Made by a program: the position numbers and the translations under genes
Assembly (NCBI RefSeq): GCF_008831285.2
Contig: NC_045142.1
Coordinates: forward strand, 16,743,354-16,807,353
Length of the DNA: 64,000 bases
Source of the DNA: Nymphaea colorata
Lineage: Eukaryota > Streptophyta > Magnoliopsida > Nymphaeales > Nymphaeaceae
Reading direction: 5' to 3'
In this document: positions 11,051-22,692 of the stretch, one piece after another
Position numbering within the stretch: the stretch's first letter is position 1
Layout: every line of letters begins with the position of its first letter
Notes under the pieces: model-generated
What the model saw: the letters and a program-made list of their open reading frames with translations, nothing else
The model's database searches: none
Told to the model about the DNA's origin: nothing

Positions 11051-11443
11051 CTAAAAAAAACATCTGTGTGATCTTTGGTCAAATTTAGATTTGGGATTTG
11101 GTTCTTTTGCAAGACACAAACAATCAAAGATGCATAGATGACAATACATGGGTTTTTTTGTTTTGAATAATTTTTCATAAGGAGTTTTGTTTTGTAAAGC
11201 ACTTGTTGGAGTTCGATTGATTAAATACACGGCTGTCAATACACACTGGTCCCAACAAGGCCAAGGCAAACCAGATTGGAATTTAAGGGCTCGAGCCACA
11301 TCTAAAATGTCATGGTGTTTTCTTTCAACTACACCATTTCGTTGTGGTGTATAAACACATGTCTGTTGATGAACAATGCTTTTTTCATGAAAAAAATCAT
11401 TCATCTCCCTTAAAAAAACCGACTCCGTTATAAGTTTTAACAA
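11051..11443 (-). pseudogene. Copia B integrase fragment
   Basis: The minus-strand frame carries TPQRNGVVERKHHDILDVAR and LPWPCWDQCVLTAVYLINRTPTSAL, the core-to-C-terminal part of Ty1/copia integrase (…TPQQNGVVERKHRHIL…, …FWxxAxxTAxYLINRxPS…). The first two acidic residues of the D-D-E triad lie in the missing part; the E corresponds to E in the VERKH motif neighbourhood only by alignment. It ends near 10990, where segment A begins, so RT and the 3' end of this element are lost. Confidence 0.85.
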
Positions 11444-11589
11444 TTTTAACCTCAGCTTTATATTGCCTTTCTATCATATTGATAAAATATTTTAATAGAT
11501 GAGTAGTTTCATGCTTAAATCACATCAAATAAACCCACACTGCTCTAGTATAGTCATCAAATAAACCCACACTGCTCCAGAAAATAAGG

Positions 11590-11960
11590 CTTGGGAATAT
11601 GGCCCCAAATATCACAATGCAACAAATCAAATTGATGATTTGAACAAGAGACACTTTCATTAAAAGGTAATCTAGACTGTTTTGTTAGTTTGCATACGTC
11701 ACAATAAAATGTTTACATTTTAATGCTAGATTATGGCTGAGAAAGTAGATAATTCATGGCTTGTGATGGATGCCCAAGTCTAAGATGCCATATATCTGTT
11801 CACTTGAGACTACAGTTCATTGCCAACGGTTAATGTGAAAGATCAGAGATCTTACATACGAACAGGCCATATCTCAAACTACCCAGTCCAATCATTGTCC
11901 TAGAATTCAGGTCCTGCAAGGAGCAACCATTGGAACCAAAGATGACTTGACATTTAGTAA
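11590..11960 (-). pseudogene. Copia B pre-integrase zinc domain and integrase start
   Basis: Across stops, minus-strand frames give WHLRLGHPS (about 11790-11765), CDVCKLTKQSRLPF (about 11710-11665) and FDLLHCDIWG (about 11630-11600). These are the H-H-C-C zinc-binding motif and the first catalytic aspartate block of copia integrase. The preceding sequence shows the GAG_pre-integrase pattern. About 150 bp (11444-11590) between this and the next integrase block is too decayed to read. Confidence 0.75.
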
Positions 11961-11971
11961 GTGAAACAAGT

Positions 11972-12540
11972 TTACTTACTGATACAATTTGGAATGAAGT
12001 AAACATTTTTTAGTATCAAAGAAAGTTGTAGAGAGGCTTCACCAATATGAGTAGCATGTACCATGGTTCCATTTGGTACTTTTATGGGATAAGGTGATTG
12101 TAACACAATAACATTAGACAGAAAATTAAGGGACGATGACATGTGGTCAGAGGCACCACTGTCAATAACCCATGTGCTTGATTGTGAATATATCATACCT
12201 GCAAAATGAGATTGACCATTGGGCAGCTGTGGCACAAGAGCAGTTCGATCTTTAAGAAGTTGTTTTAACTTATTGTATTCATCCATGGTTAGAACATGAG
12301 CTTGATCCTTGCTTCGATTAGGCAAAACAATAGACACTGAAGCATTAAAATGTATTTTATCTCCATCTATGGCATTAGTACCACCAGCTCTTTGTTTTCC
12401 TCCTTTTAAGTTGGGAGGGCATCCATTTAGCTTGAAACATCTCCCCCTTGAGTGACCTACTGTGTGGCAGTGACTAAAATATAAAGAAAAAGAGAGAGAA
12501 AGGCAAGAAGAAATGAGACAAAGTTTGACATGGTTCAGTT
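11972..12540 (-). pseudogene. Copia B gag knuckle and protease
   Basis: The minus-strand frame has a CCHC-like knuckle, CHTVGHSRGRCFKLNGCPP (about 12470-12415), then the aspartic protease motif WVIDSGASDHM (about 12165-12135) with the DSGA active site intact, followed by KNVYFIPN near the end. Most of gag upstream of the knuckle is missing. The protease differs clearly from that of copia A (WLVDTGATMHMT), so B belongs to a different copia lineage although it follows an A-type LTR and gag start. Confidence 0.85.
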
Positions 12541-12660
12541 CAGGAGAACCTTCGTCCACACTAGGAAAGGCTTTCTTGCCGTTTTTCACACTATTCATCC
12601 TATGTACATCAATATATTATATGGGGCAGCATGAAGCAGCATAAATCACCCTGTAACCGA
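12541..12660 (-). repeat. Copia A-type leader and gag start adjoining copia B
   Basis: Matches 27005-27128 nearly base for base. It begins with a degenerate PBS-like 'CGGTTACAGGG' just after the LTR and includes an ATG (12598-12596) encoding MNSVKNGKKAFPSV. In copia A the same start reads MNSVKNSKKAFPSV. Sequence similarity ends at about 12541, after which only the B lineage is recognisable. Confidence 0.7.
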
Positions 12661-13183
12661 TGAGAGATTTTTGGATATAATGATTTCATTGGTTTCTTTA
12701 TTTCCCTCTAACGTTTCAATTTGAGAGACGTAAGCCAATTCAACATCATTATGATCTTTCTTTTTCTCTTTTCTTCTTAACGTTTCATCATGATCATTTT
12801 CTTTTTCTCCTTGACTTTTAGTGTAAGAAACGTGGGCCAGATCAGGACCATTATGGCTCACGCATGATAATCGATTGTTTGAATCTGATTTATACCTTCC
12901 ATTTGTTGGGACCATTACTGATTGACATTGCATAGGAAGATTCGTTTGATGCTGAGTGTGACATTGCAGTTTCCATTTTCTGTTTCATTTTGGTGAGACA
13001 TTGTAGTTGTGTTGGGTGTTTCAGCATTTGAGTGAAAATTTCCATTTGTTCCTTGCAGCTGTCGATGCCATAGCTGGATGTTGCAGTTGATTTGGGCATT
13101 ACATTATTTGATTGAAAACTTCCTTGTTGGCTCGATTTATCAAAATTGTCGTGAGCCAGATTTGAATAGTTTTCTTTAATATG
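12661..13183 (-). repeat. LTR of copia A (3' copy), shared with copia B
   Basis: Pairs with 27129-27546. The lower edge is 'TGAGAG' in both copies (so …CTCTCA on the element strand). The upper edge is TGTATTAAGG in the partner and a mutated CATATTAAAG here. Upstream on the element strand lies 'TTTACGGGGA', a plausible polypurine tract. This copy is about 105 bp longer than its partner, largely because the partner lacks blocks near 12835-12915 and 13045-13080. Confidence 0.75.
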
Positions 13184-13189
13184 TCCCCG

Positions 13190-13928
13190 TAAATGGGAAT
13201 GGCTGATGACTTTGAGTTTGTCTTGTAAGTCAAAAAATTGATCTTTCCTCAAGGCTTTGTTGCATATGTCTACAATTTGGCCAGAAGAATTGACGTATCT
13301 AGTGGTCAGGCGCCTTGAACTGGTCATTTCGCGCACATAATGATAATCAATCTGAATATGTTTTGACTGATTGTGGAAAACTAAATTTTTGGTTAAATAA
13401 AGTGTGTTGATATTATCACAATGAAGAATAGGTGCTTTCGTAATTGTAATGCCAATATCTCGAAGGTTTTGAAGGAGCCAAGTCAATTCTACAGTTGTTG
13501 ATGCCATGGAGCAATATTCAGCCTCCGTGCTGGATCGAGCGATGGTGGATTGCTTTTCTGCACTCCAAGAAATATAGTTAGATCCTAGGAAAGTACAATA
13601 CCCTGTTATGGATCTTCTGGTGAGATGGCATCAAGCCCAATGTGCATCTGAGAGGGCATATAGATCCGTGGTGCTTTGAGAGAGGATATGAATGCCATAG
13701 TCGGTAGAGAATATGCTTGGCAATTTGAAAGTGAGCTTGAGTTGGATTTTGCATAAATTGGCTGATAAAATTCACTGAAAAAATTATATCTGGTCGAGTG
13801 AGTGTCAAGTATTGTAGTGCTCATATTATATCATGATAAAGAGTTGGATATGAAAAAGGTGAAGTATCTAGAAGAGCTAGTTTGGCTGCATAGGGGTGTT
13901 CATAGGTTTGCAATCAAGCATTTGAGCA
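13190..13928 (-). pseudogene. Copia A: C-terminal RT and RNase H
   Basis: Reading on the minus strand from the LARD junction, MLDCKPMNTPMQPN (about 13918-13877) is the conserved post-RT block. LTRPDIIFSVNFISQFM follows (13802-13752), then YCTFLGSNYISWSAEKQSTIARSSTEAEY in a shifted frame (about 13600-13515), and HCDNINTLYLTKNLVFH with SKHIQIDYHYVRE (about 13420-13335). These are the RNase H motifs of Ty1/copia. The N-terminal remainder of the same ORF continues at 23689 beyond the LARD insertion. Several frameshifts are present. Confidence 0.88.
13924..13928. other. Target site duplication of the LARD, left copy (GAGCA)
   Basis: GAGCA immediately precedes the LTR start TGTTTGC. The right copy, GAGCT (23689-23693), follows the terminal GATAACA. 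Four of five bases match, and the copia RT reading resumes across the two flanks. Confidence 0.75.
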
Positions 13929-16182
13929 TGTTTGCATCCCAAAATTTTCATTGGTTTTGGAGTGCTCCAGAAAAATGAGGTTTTGTTTTAAAATATGAAA
14001 GAAAGGGACTCGTCCGTCGATACGAGGATTGACCGTTCCCGGCGCCTTTACCGGGGGTAATCAACCCAAGGGTTATGTTTATCATTGATGCATTTCGTTT
14101 TAACTTAAACATTTTTTGATTCTATATGCGGTGTTGAAAAATATTGAAAGTTTGGTGTTTCAAACTTTTGAAAAGATTCTTGGAGAATTGCTTGAGAATG
14201 TGAAATATTTTGAGAAAAACTAGAATTGAGAAATCTTTGTAAATATCATTTGAAAAACTTGAAAATCATTTTGGTGTTCTCTTAAGACTTTAAGTAGGTT
14301 TGAGATTTTGCTCTAATTCGGTTACCACCTAGTTAGAGTTCCATCTCAAATTGCTTAAGTTCTTTTGGAGATGTAATTATCCTCACAAGTGACAATAAGT
14401 GAATGTGGATGCATGAATGCATTCATCCTATATGATTGGAAGGATATAAAGCATTCCTACCACAACATTCATCTAAAGTCATTCCTACCGCAACATACAT
14501 CTAAGATTTTTGTAATAAATATTTTTGATAAAAAGAAAAAAGTTTTTGAAAATGGAATGGAGTTGTAGACCCTCAAGCATGATTTCAATATTGGTTCATT
14601 ACTTGATTTTGGTCTTAGTGAAGTCGGCAAATAAAAAATTAAAATCTTAAATGATAAGAGAAAATATTGAAAGAATGAAAAAGATGAAAGACTTGATCCC
14701 AAGAGAGATATAGAGAAAGAGAGAGAGAAATAGATCTTGAAAATCATAAAATCAAATATTTAAAAGGAAGAGAGATACGTATTCATATACATATTTATAT
14801 ATACATATGTATATATGTATATATACGTATATGAAACCTTGTAAAAATGAAGCTTAAATCAAATAGAGAAGAGAATATCATTTTAGAAAGAGAGAGAGAT
14901 TTAAAATGGAATACACGTATATATATTTATATATACGTATATGAGAGTTTGTAAAAAGATATGTTAAATCATAAAGAGAGAATGACAAAGAAAGATATTC
15001 ATGTGCACACATACGTATATAACATGTATATACACATATGTCTTCATGAGTATTGAAATCAAAAAGTGAATTGAAAATAGCCGACTTCAATTTTTGATGT
15101 AGGCCGGAGGGGAACTTGGGCTCATGCAAGAACCTAAGTTAAGTCTCCAAGGCCGTATTAGAGAGATTTCTTTTGAAAATATTTTAGAAAATAGAATGTT
15201 ATGATTTTGGTTACAAGAAAATATGTTTCTTCCACCGTTGGGTATGGAAGAAAATCCAGCAATATAACGAGGCACTCATTAGGGTTCCTAATTGGATGAT
15301 TGAGAAGGAAACTACACGTAATGATATGAAGATGCATTTTTAATATGTACATATTCGTGAGGGTTTTCCCGGGTTGGACAAGCCCCAATGTCAAAAATCA
15401 ACATGAAAATAAAGAGTCCTCAAACCACACTCTCATTCCCACCATATATTCACATATAAATGGAAAACCAAGCAACTATGCATGGATAATATATAGACAA
15501 TATTCAAGGAAGGAAAGAGAGAGAAAAAGAGAGATGGATAGAGAAATATTCAACTAGGAGGGAGGGCATGATGTAACTATGAAATGGAAGATCATCTCAT
15601 CTTTTCATGCTCCCGGTGCACTTGAGCATAGCTTCTTATCTCTAAAAAGAGATTGAGTGCTATTTTCTTTGGCCATGGGGAGAGAAAGATGAGAAGAAAA
15701 TGAGGAAAGCAAAAGAAGTCTATATTCAAGAAAGGAAGGAGCAACAACAACATGATTATGTTTGAGAAAATGAATAATATGATTTAATCATAGAATGAAA
15801 GATTATCTCATCTTCTCATGCTCCCGGTGCTTTCGAGTATAGCCTCTTGACTCTAAAATAGAGAATGAGAGCTATCTCATTTGGCTATGGAGAGATGAAG
15901 AAGAGAGGAAAGAAAATAAAGAATGGGGTGAGGTTTGGATTACATACCTCTAAATGAGAAAGGCTTAGAGAAAATGAACACCTTAGCATGAAGATCCTCT
16001 TGAGTGAAGCTCCAAGTTGATGCCTCCAAAGGGGTTGTAACTTGCTCCAAATTGCAGAGGAAGAAAAATGGAAAGAGTAAGAGGGAGAATGAAAGAACTC
16101 AAGAGAAACCCTAAGTTTTCAAGTGAGAATACTCTAGGGTTTCTCCTAAGGCCAACTCTTGCCCAAGATGGGGGATATGGGG

Positions 16183-16193
16183 GGTATTTATAG
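16183..16193 (-). promoter_or_regulatory. TATA box of the 3' LTR
   Basis: The complement reads CTATAAATACC, lying downstream of the 70-bp repeats in transcription direction. The same word is at 22682-22692 in the other LTR. Transcription would start near 16155 on the minus strand. Confidence 0.65.
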
Positions 16194-16359
16194 AGGATTT
16201 TGGAGTCAAAACCCAATTTGAATTTTTTTTTAATTTCACCCCATTTTGATCCAAATTTCACATAGTTTTGAATTATTTTGAAAAAGAAATGGTTTGAAAA
16301 TGGGTACGATTGGCCATTAGGCTTATAAAAATATTTTTTAAAATGGGTTGGGCTTTTGT

Positions 16360-16858
16360 CCACCTAAAAAGACCTAAATCACCCTCTAAAAGGAGGTTTT
16401 TTGTCAAAAGAAAGGGCAAATGGGTCTTGCCCACTAAAAAGACCAAAATTACCCTCTAAAAGGAGGTTTTTTGTTAAAAGAAGGGGCAAATGGGTCTTGC
16501 CCACCAAAAAGACCAAAATTACCCTTTAAAAGGAGGTTCTTTTGTCAAAAGGAGGGGCAAAAGAGTCTTGCCCACCAAAAATACCGAAATGGGCCTTTAA
16601 AAGGGGGTTTTTTGTCAAAAGGAGGGGCAAATGAGTCTTGCCTACTAAAAAGGCCAAAATTGCCCTTTAAAAGGAGGTTTTTTTGTCAAAAGGAGGGGCA
16701 AATAGGTCTTGCCCACCAAAAAGACAAAAATTGCCTTCTAAAAGGAGGTTTTTTTTTTGTCAAAAAGAGGCAAATGAGTCTTGCCCACAAAAAGACCAAA
16801 ATCGCCCTCTAAAAGGAGGTTTTTTGTCAAAAGGAGGGGCAAATGGGTCTTGCTTTAA
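16360..16858 (-). repeat. 70-bp U3 minisatellite, about 7 units
   Basis: The 'GTCTTGCC' core recurs at about 16423, 16493, 16564, 16634, 16705, 16777 and 16845, spacing 68-72 bp. Each unit also has 'CTAAAAGGAGGTTTTTTGTC' or a variant and 'AAAGACCAAAAT'. The periodic amino-acid pattern seen when translated simply reflects this periodicity. The array lies just upstream of the LTR TATA box. Confidence 0.9.
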
Positions 16859-17041
16859 TTTGGATATGAAAGTCAGATTTTGGATCTAATTTGAATTTGG
16901 TAATTGGATTTTGAGTTTGAAATGCTAGATTTGGATCTAAACTTGGATTTTGGATCTAAACTTGGATTTAAAATTCATTTTAAGAATAATAGACCCAAAA
17001 TTTTAAGAGCCCCGTTTTTTGAAAAATTTGGGATGATAACA

Positions 17042-17057
17042 GATGCCCCTCTTTGTT
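17042..17057 (-). promoter_or_regulatory. Polypurine tract of the LARD
   Basis: The complement reads AACAAAGAGGGGCATC and abuts the LTR start TGTTATC. An AAAGAGGGGCA-type tract directly before the 3' LTR is the usual plus-strand primer of plant Ty3 elements. Confidence 0.8.
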
Positions 17058-17152
17058 ACTAAGCCGGCATTAGCCGTGCTTAGTGACAAAGATTAGCACC
17101 CCAAATTTTGAGTGAAGAAAATTTTGGTTAAAAAGATTAAAATGTTGAAAGT

Positions 17153-17456
17153 GCATTTCAGGTTTTAATCCCTTACCTGAATGGGTTGTTTGAGCTAACG
17201 TTGCAGGTTTAACCCCTTACCCGCACGGGTTTGGTTATATCAAATTCAGGTTTGACCTCCCTCAATAGATTGCCTTAACTTGCATCGCAAGTTTAACCAC
17301 TTACCTGTGTGGGTTGCATTGACATACAGTGCAGGTTTAACTCCTTACCTGCGTGGGTTGCTTTGGCTTGCATTGCAGGTTTAACGCCTTACCTGCGTGA
17401 GTTGCTCTTTTGTCCATAATTTCAGGTTTTACCCCTTTCCTGAATGGGTTGCTTAA
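17153..17456 (-). repeat. Minisatellite of about 57 bp with an internal dyad
   Basis: About five to six diverged units. Each contains GCAGGTTTAAC-CCTTACCTGC or a variant (17160, 17203, 17250, 17290, 17332, 17375 and 17424 region), followed by a 'GTGGGTTGC' word. GCAGGT and ACCTGC are inverted arms separated by about ten bases, so each unit could fold as a small hairpin. It lies just inside the polypurine tract. Confidence 0.75.
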
Positions 17457-19869
17457 TAACAAGTGGCAATGCCAGGAAATAACCTTCATCACCTCAAACA
17501 CCTTTGTTGAAGCAATGGCTGAGACCCTATTGCTCCTTCATTGGTTGTGACAAGAAAATTTCCAATCACTTCGAGTGCCTTTTGGTGAAATTTTTGTTTT
17601 CACTAAGGCTGGATTCTGAACTTGTTAAGATTCCCCAAACTAGCGTTTGGGTTGAGTTTGCTTTGAAAAAGCCCTTAGCCAAAACGACCAAGTTACGCTT
17701 GCTCCATAAAATTCCCTTGTCTAGTGACATGGTTGAGCTAGCTTTAGAAAGCTCCGAGCCTAGCGGTCGGATTGTGCTTTATCAAATATTTAGCTTAACA
17801 GCTGGTTGATTTGATTGGGATATGATCCCTTTTATATGGACAATGAAAATATTTGTCACAAAAGCAATTTAGAAATGTCTTGAAATATTCATAAAAAAAT
17901 GCCCCATTATGAGCAATTGTCAAGAGTGGTAATAGATTGATTCAAAATAGAATGTTGGGTAAAAGATAAAAGGTTGATGTCTTGGATTGAGACTGAAGTG
18001 AAGAAAGTAATGAAAATTGCCTCAATCAAATAAGGTATGAGCAAAATTATATAAAAGAGATACATTTTTCACTAACAGGAAAATGAGGGTGCAAGGTAAT
18101 GACATATATGTGAACTTTGTTATGCAAGAATTTTTGTTTTGTCTCTAAGGAGAAAAGAAAATTGAGACTCTGTAGGAAAGAAATTTGTTATAAGAATATG
18201 ATTGGTAGATGGTAATTCTCATAGCGAGATATCAAGTTGATAATATAGGAAAAAAGAGAATATTAATTTTCAAAGGATTAAATCTCGAGTAGAGTATAAA
18301 TATATGAAGTTTGATTCATGAAGATATAGATTGAACCGAGGTGAGTAAATAAGTCAAAAATTAGATGTCCAACGATTGAAGATAGAATATATCGGAGGAT
18401 TAGCAAAAATCTTGGAATAAATGATGGCCCAATAAAATAATGGAAGTACTAAAATGAGATGAAAGACATTTCAAATGTATTGAAGCTGAATAGTTATTGG
18501 GCTAAATATAAATGAGAGAAAAAAAAGGAATGTATGGCCCGAGTCAAGTTCGTGTTGATCACAGACTGAGACTGAGGTGGAGAAATTAGTGAAAGTTGCC
18601 TCAATAGAATGAATGGATAAAATTATATAAAGAAAAGTGATATGTGAAGGTGAAAGGTAATATCACGTGTCTGAGCTTGGATATAAAAGAATTTTGACAC
18701 GAAATTGGGACAAAGCTTGAAAGAAAGGACTTTGTTGTAGAAATATGATTGGTAAATAGTGATTTTCTTGGCAAGATAGAAAGTTGATAATATAGGAAAA
18801 TAGAGAGAATATGAACAATTTATGGCATGAAGAATATTAACTTTGAAAGGATTGGATCTCCAGTAGAGTTGATTCATATAGATTTAATAAATGGAAATCA
18901 CATGTCTGGTGATTGAAAATTGAGTATACTCGAGTAAAGTAAATATTGGTATTCAATTTGGAATAAATGATAGCCCAATGGAATCATGAAAGTAATAAAA
19001 TGGGGAAAAGCATATATTGTGGGTGTTGATGCCAGAAAATTGTCAAGCAAAATCACTTTCAAGAATATGACTCTAGACAAATAAATGATAGATTGATAAG
19101 GAACAATCGATGTCCCAAATAATGGAAGTAGTAGAATATAAAGAAATACACCCTATGAGTATTAAGGATAAGGAAAAGAATGTATGACTTAAACCTAGCA
19201 AAGTTGGTAATTGAGTTAGAAAACATGAGGTAAAACAATTAAATGAGAGATTGACAAAGTATGATGAAATGTAGATTTTGAAGCAATTCTAAAAAAAAAA
19301 AGGACTTGCCAATAAATAATTGAAGATCCAATGAAATTGTGGAAGTAATAAAATATGAGAAAAGACACGTCATAAGTTTTGAAGTTTGGAAAAATATTTT
19401 GCATAAAATGAGGGCAAAAGGAATGTGTGACATAAGTCAAGCAAAGATTGGTAATTGAGCCAATACTTGGCTCTCATGTTCAGGAATATGAGGTTGGACC
19501 AATGAATAAATGAGGAAATGAAAATATAGATCTTGAAGTGATTCTAAAAAACGGATGTGTTGAATGACAATATTTGAAAAATCAATGTCATTTAGATAGT
19601 AGGGTTAAAGCATGAGCTTATGATGTGGTCATGCTAAAGATGATTGAAGAAGACATTGATTTAAATGAGAAAGATGTTATGTAAAATTGATCAAAGATTG
19701 TAGAAGATGCACATGCGATCATCATACAATGATAAAGTTCGAGCATTTTTTAAAATCACCTTTATCATGCTTATACTTGAAAAAGGAGCAAAGGACCCTA
19801 ATTGAGTTTAGTTTGATCAATTATGATTATCTCATGTAAGATATGCCAATATATTTTAGCCAAGAGGCT
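17457..19869 (-). repeat. Non-coding LARD interior with diverged direct repeats
   Basis: Blocks around 17976-18350 recur about 575 bp later at 18553-18880. Shared words include 'GAGACTGA-GTG', 'TTGCCTCAAT', 'AAATTATATAAA' and 'AAGTTGATAATATAGG'. A shorter repeated block appears at 19090-19215 and 19310-19455 ('GGTAATTGAG' endings). No gag, protease, RT or integrase motif is recognisable on either strand. 17504-17809 can be read for 101 residues but has no family signature. Confidence 0.65.
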
Positions 19870-20417
19870 TAGTACGAGCATAAAATTCTCCATTAGGCAA
19901 CTAAAGGTAAGGTTTATCCACTTCTTCTTGATGACTCGTCAATATACCATAAATTACCACTCATGGTACTAACGAGGGGGCTTTCCCACCCAAGGTGTGG
20001 TCTAGTTGTAAGGCTTAGTCTTGTGCTACCGCCTAAGACCAAGCCCGGCAACATGATGACCGGGACAAATAGGTAATAGAAATTTTTGAAATATGAGCAA
20101 GCATGCAAAATCGAATGTCTCTAATGCAATGTTGCCTAAGATGGTGATTAAAATATGTGGAAAAGCAAGCAAGCTAGCATTGTTTACAATCAAGGCTTAA
20201 ATTGAGGAGGGTTGTATTTGATCCTAGATATAGGTGAACAAAATTGAACCTCCTCAATTAGTCAGATATGCAAGAGAGGAAACATAATCATCAAGCAATG
20301 TAATGAAATGCTGATGGGGTCAAGGCCAAAGTTGGGGACATGCTTTATCATCAGCAATATGTGAGGTGTTTAAGTTAGTGAAAATGCATCAATTATAATC
20401 ATAGACAAATGATGATG
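19870..20417 (-). other. LARD 5' leader
   Basis: Non-coding sequence between the PBS and the repeat-filled interior. It shares blocks with the G1 leader at about 6100-6570 (see that entry), tying the two elements to one family. Confidence 0.6.
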
Positions 20418-20436
20418 GGTCCCATCACGGTCGCCA
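20418..20436 (-). promoter_or_regulatory. Primer binding site, tRNA-Arg-like
   Basis: The complement reads TGGCGACCGTGATGGGACC, two bases inside the LTR end. It resembles the complement of the 3' end of plant tRNA-Arg (…GGTCG-CCA), the primer reported for Ogre/Tat elements. The tRNA match is from memory and should be checked. Confidence 0.7.
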
Positions 20437-22681
20437 TCTGTTTGCATCCCAAAATTTTCATTGGTTTTGGACTGCTCTAGAAAAATGAGGTTTTGTTTTA
20501 AAATATGAAAGAAAGGGACTCGCCCATCGATACGAGGATTGACCGTTCCCGGTGCCTTTACCAGGGGTAATCAACCCAAGGGTTATGTTTATCATTGATG
20601 CATTTCGTTTTAACTTAAACATTTTTTTGATTCTATATGCGGTGTTGAAAAATATTGAAAGTTTGGTGTTTCAAACTTTTGAAAAGATTCTTGGAGAATT
20701 GCTTGAGAATGTGAAATATTTTGAGAAAAACTAGAATTGAGAAATCTTTGTAAATATCATTTGAAAAACTTGAAAATCATTTTGGTGTTCTCTTAAGACT
20801 TTAAGTAGGTTTGAGATTTTGCTCTAATTCGGTTACCACCTAGTTAGAGTTCCATCTCAAATTGCTTAAGTTCTTTTGGAGATGTAATTATCCTCACAAG
20901 TGACATTAAGTGAATGTGGATGCATAAATGCATTCATCCTATATGATTGGAAGGATATAAAGCATTCCTACCACAACATTCATCTAAAGTCATTGGTACC
21001 GCAACATACATCTAAGATTTTTGTAATAAATATTTTTGATCAAAAGAAAAAAGTTTTTGAAAATGGAATGAAGTTGTAGACCCTCAAGCATGATTCCAAT
21101 ATTGGTTCATTACTTGATTTTGGTCTTAGTGAAGTCGGCAAATGAAAAATTAAAATCTTCAATGATAAGAGAAAATATTGAAAGAATGAAAAAGATGAAA
21201 GACTTGATCCCAAGAGAGATATAGAGAAAGAGAGAGAGAAATAGATCATGAAAATCATAAAATCAAATATTTAAAAGGAAGAGAGAAACGTATTCATATA
21301 CATATTTATATATACATATGTATATATGTATAGATATGTATATGAAACCTTGTGAAAATGAAGCTTAAATCAAATAGAGAAGAGAATATCATTTTAGAAA
21401 GAGAGAGAGATTTAAAATGGAATACATGTATATATATTTATATATACGTATATGAGAGTTTGTAAAAAGATATGTTAAATGATAAAGAGAGATTGACAAA
21501 GAAAGATATTCATGTGCACACATACGTATATAACATGTATATACGCATATGTCTTCATGAGTATTAAAATCAAAAAGTGAAGTGAAAATAGCTTACCTCA
21601 ATTTTTGATGTAGGCTGGAGGGGAACTTGGGCTCATGCAAGAACCTAAGTTAAGTCTTCAAGGCCGTATTAGAGAGATTTCTTTTGAAAATGTTTTAGAA
21701 AATAGAATGTTATGATTTTGGTTACAAGAAAATATGTTTCTTCCACTGTTGGGTATGAAAGAAAATCAAACAATATAACGAGGCACTCGTTAGGGTTCCT
21801 AATTGGATGATTGAGAAGGAAACTACACGTAATGACATGAAGATGCATTTTTAATATGTACATGTTCATGACGGTTTTCCCGGGTTGGACAAGCCCCAAC
21901 CTCAAAAATCAACATGAAAATAAAGAGACCCCAAACCACACTTTCATTCCCACCATATATTCACATATAAATGGAAAACCAAGCAACTATGCATGGATAA
22001 TATATAGACAATATTCAAGGAAGGAAAGAGAGATGGAAAGAGAAATATTCAACTAGGAAGGAGGGCATGATGTAACTATGAAATGGAAGATCATCTCATC
22101 TTTTCATGCTCCCGGTGCACTTGAGAATAGCTTCTTATCTCTAAAAAGAGATTGAGTGCTATTTCCTTTGGCCATGGGGAGAGGAAGATGAGAAGAAAAT
22201 GAGGAAAGCAAAAGAAGTCTATATTCAAGAAAGGAAGGAGCAACAACAACATGATTATGTTTGAGAAAATGAATAATATGATTTAATCATAGAATGAAAG
22301 ATTATCTCATCTTCTCATGCTCCCGGTGCTTTCGAGTATAGCCTCTTGACTCTAAAATAGAGAATGAGAGCTATCTCATTTGGCTATGGAGAGATGAAGA
22401 AGAGAGGAAAGAAAATAAAGAATGGGGTGAGGTTTGGATTACATACCTCTAAATGAGAAAGGCTTAGAGAAAATGAACACCTTAGCATGAAGATCCTCTT
22501 GAGTGAAGCTCCAAGTTGATGCCTCCAAAGGGGTTGTAACTTGCTCCAAATTGCAGAGGAAGAAAAATGGAAAGAGTAAGAGGGAGAATGAAAGAACTCA
22601 AGAGAAACCCTAAGTTTTCAAGTGAGAATACTCTAGGGTTTCTCCTAAGGCCAACTCTTGCCCAAGATGGGGGATATGAGG

Positions 22682-22692
22682 GGTATTTATAG
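22682..22692 (-). promoter_or_regulatory. TATA box of the 5'-side LTR
   Basis: The complement reads CTATAAATACC, identical to 16183-16193. It would drive minus-strand transcription of the LARD. Confidence 0.65.

Larger units (their letters stand above)
13929..17041 (-). repeat. LARD LTR, 3' copy (3113 bp)
   Basis: Starts TGTTTGCATCCCAAAATTTT on the plus strand and ends AAAAATTTGGGATGATAACA; these termini are imperfect inverted repeats of about 20 bp, as expected for LTR ends. On the minus strand the U3 part is 17041 to about 16160, with seven 70-bp tandem units and a CTATAAATACC TATA box. R/U5 is the remaining 2.2 kb, with purine-rich and TA-rich tracts. Open frames inside are not conserved motifs. 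Confidence 0.9.

Noticed and set aside
12646-12933. A 95-residue charged minus-strand frame
   Set aside because: It lies entirely inside the copia A LTR and its leader and is not preserved in the partner LTR.
15983-16363. A 126-residue minus-strand frame repeated at 22482-22760
   Set aside because: It is present in both LTRs because the LTRs are duplicates. It lies downstream of the TATA box in R/U5 and has no known domain, and the second copy is shortened by a frame difference.
16471-16889. A 113-residue open frame with a periodic Lys/Arg/Phe-rich repeat
   Set aside because: It is a translation of the 70-bp LTR minisatellite. The phase changes between units and there is no family signature.
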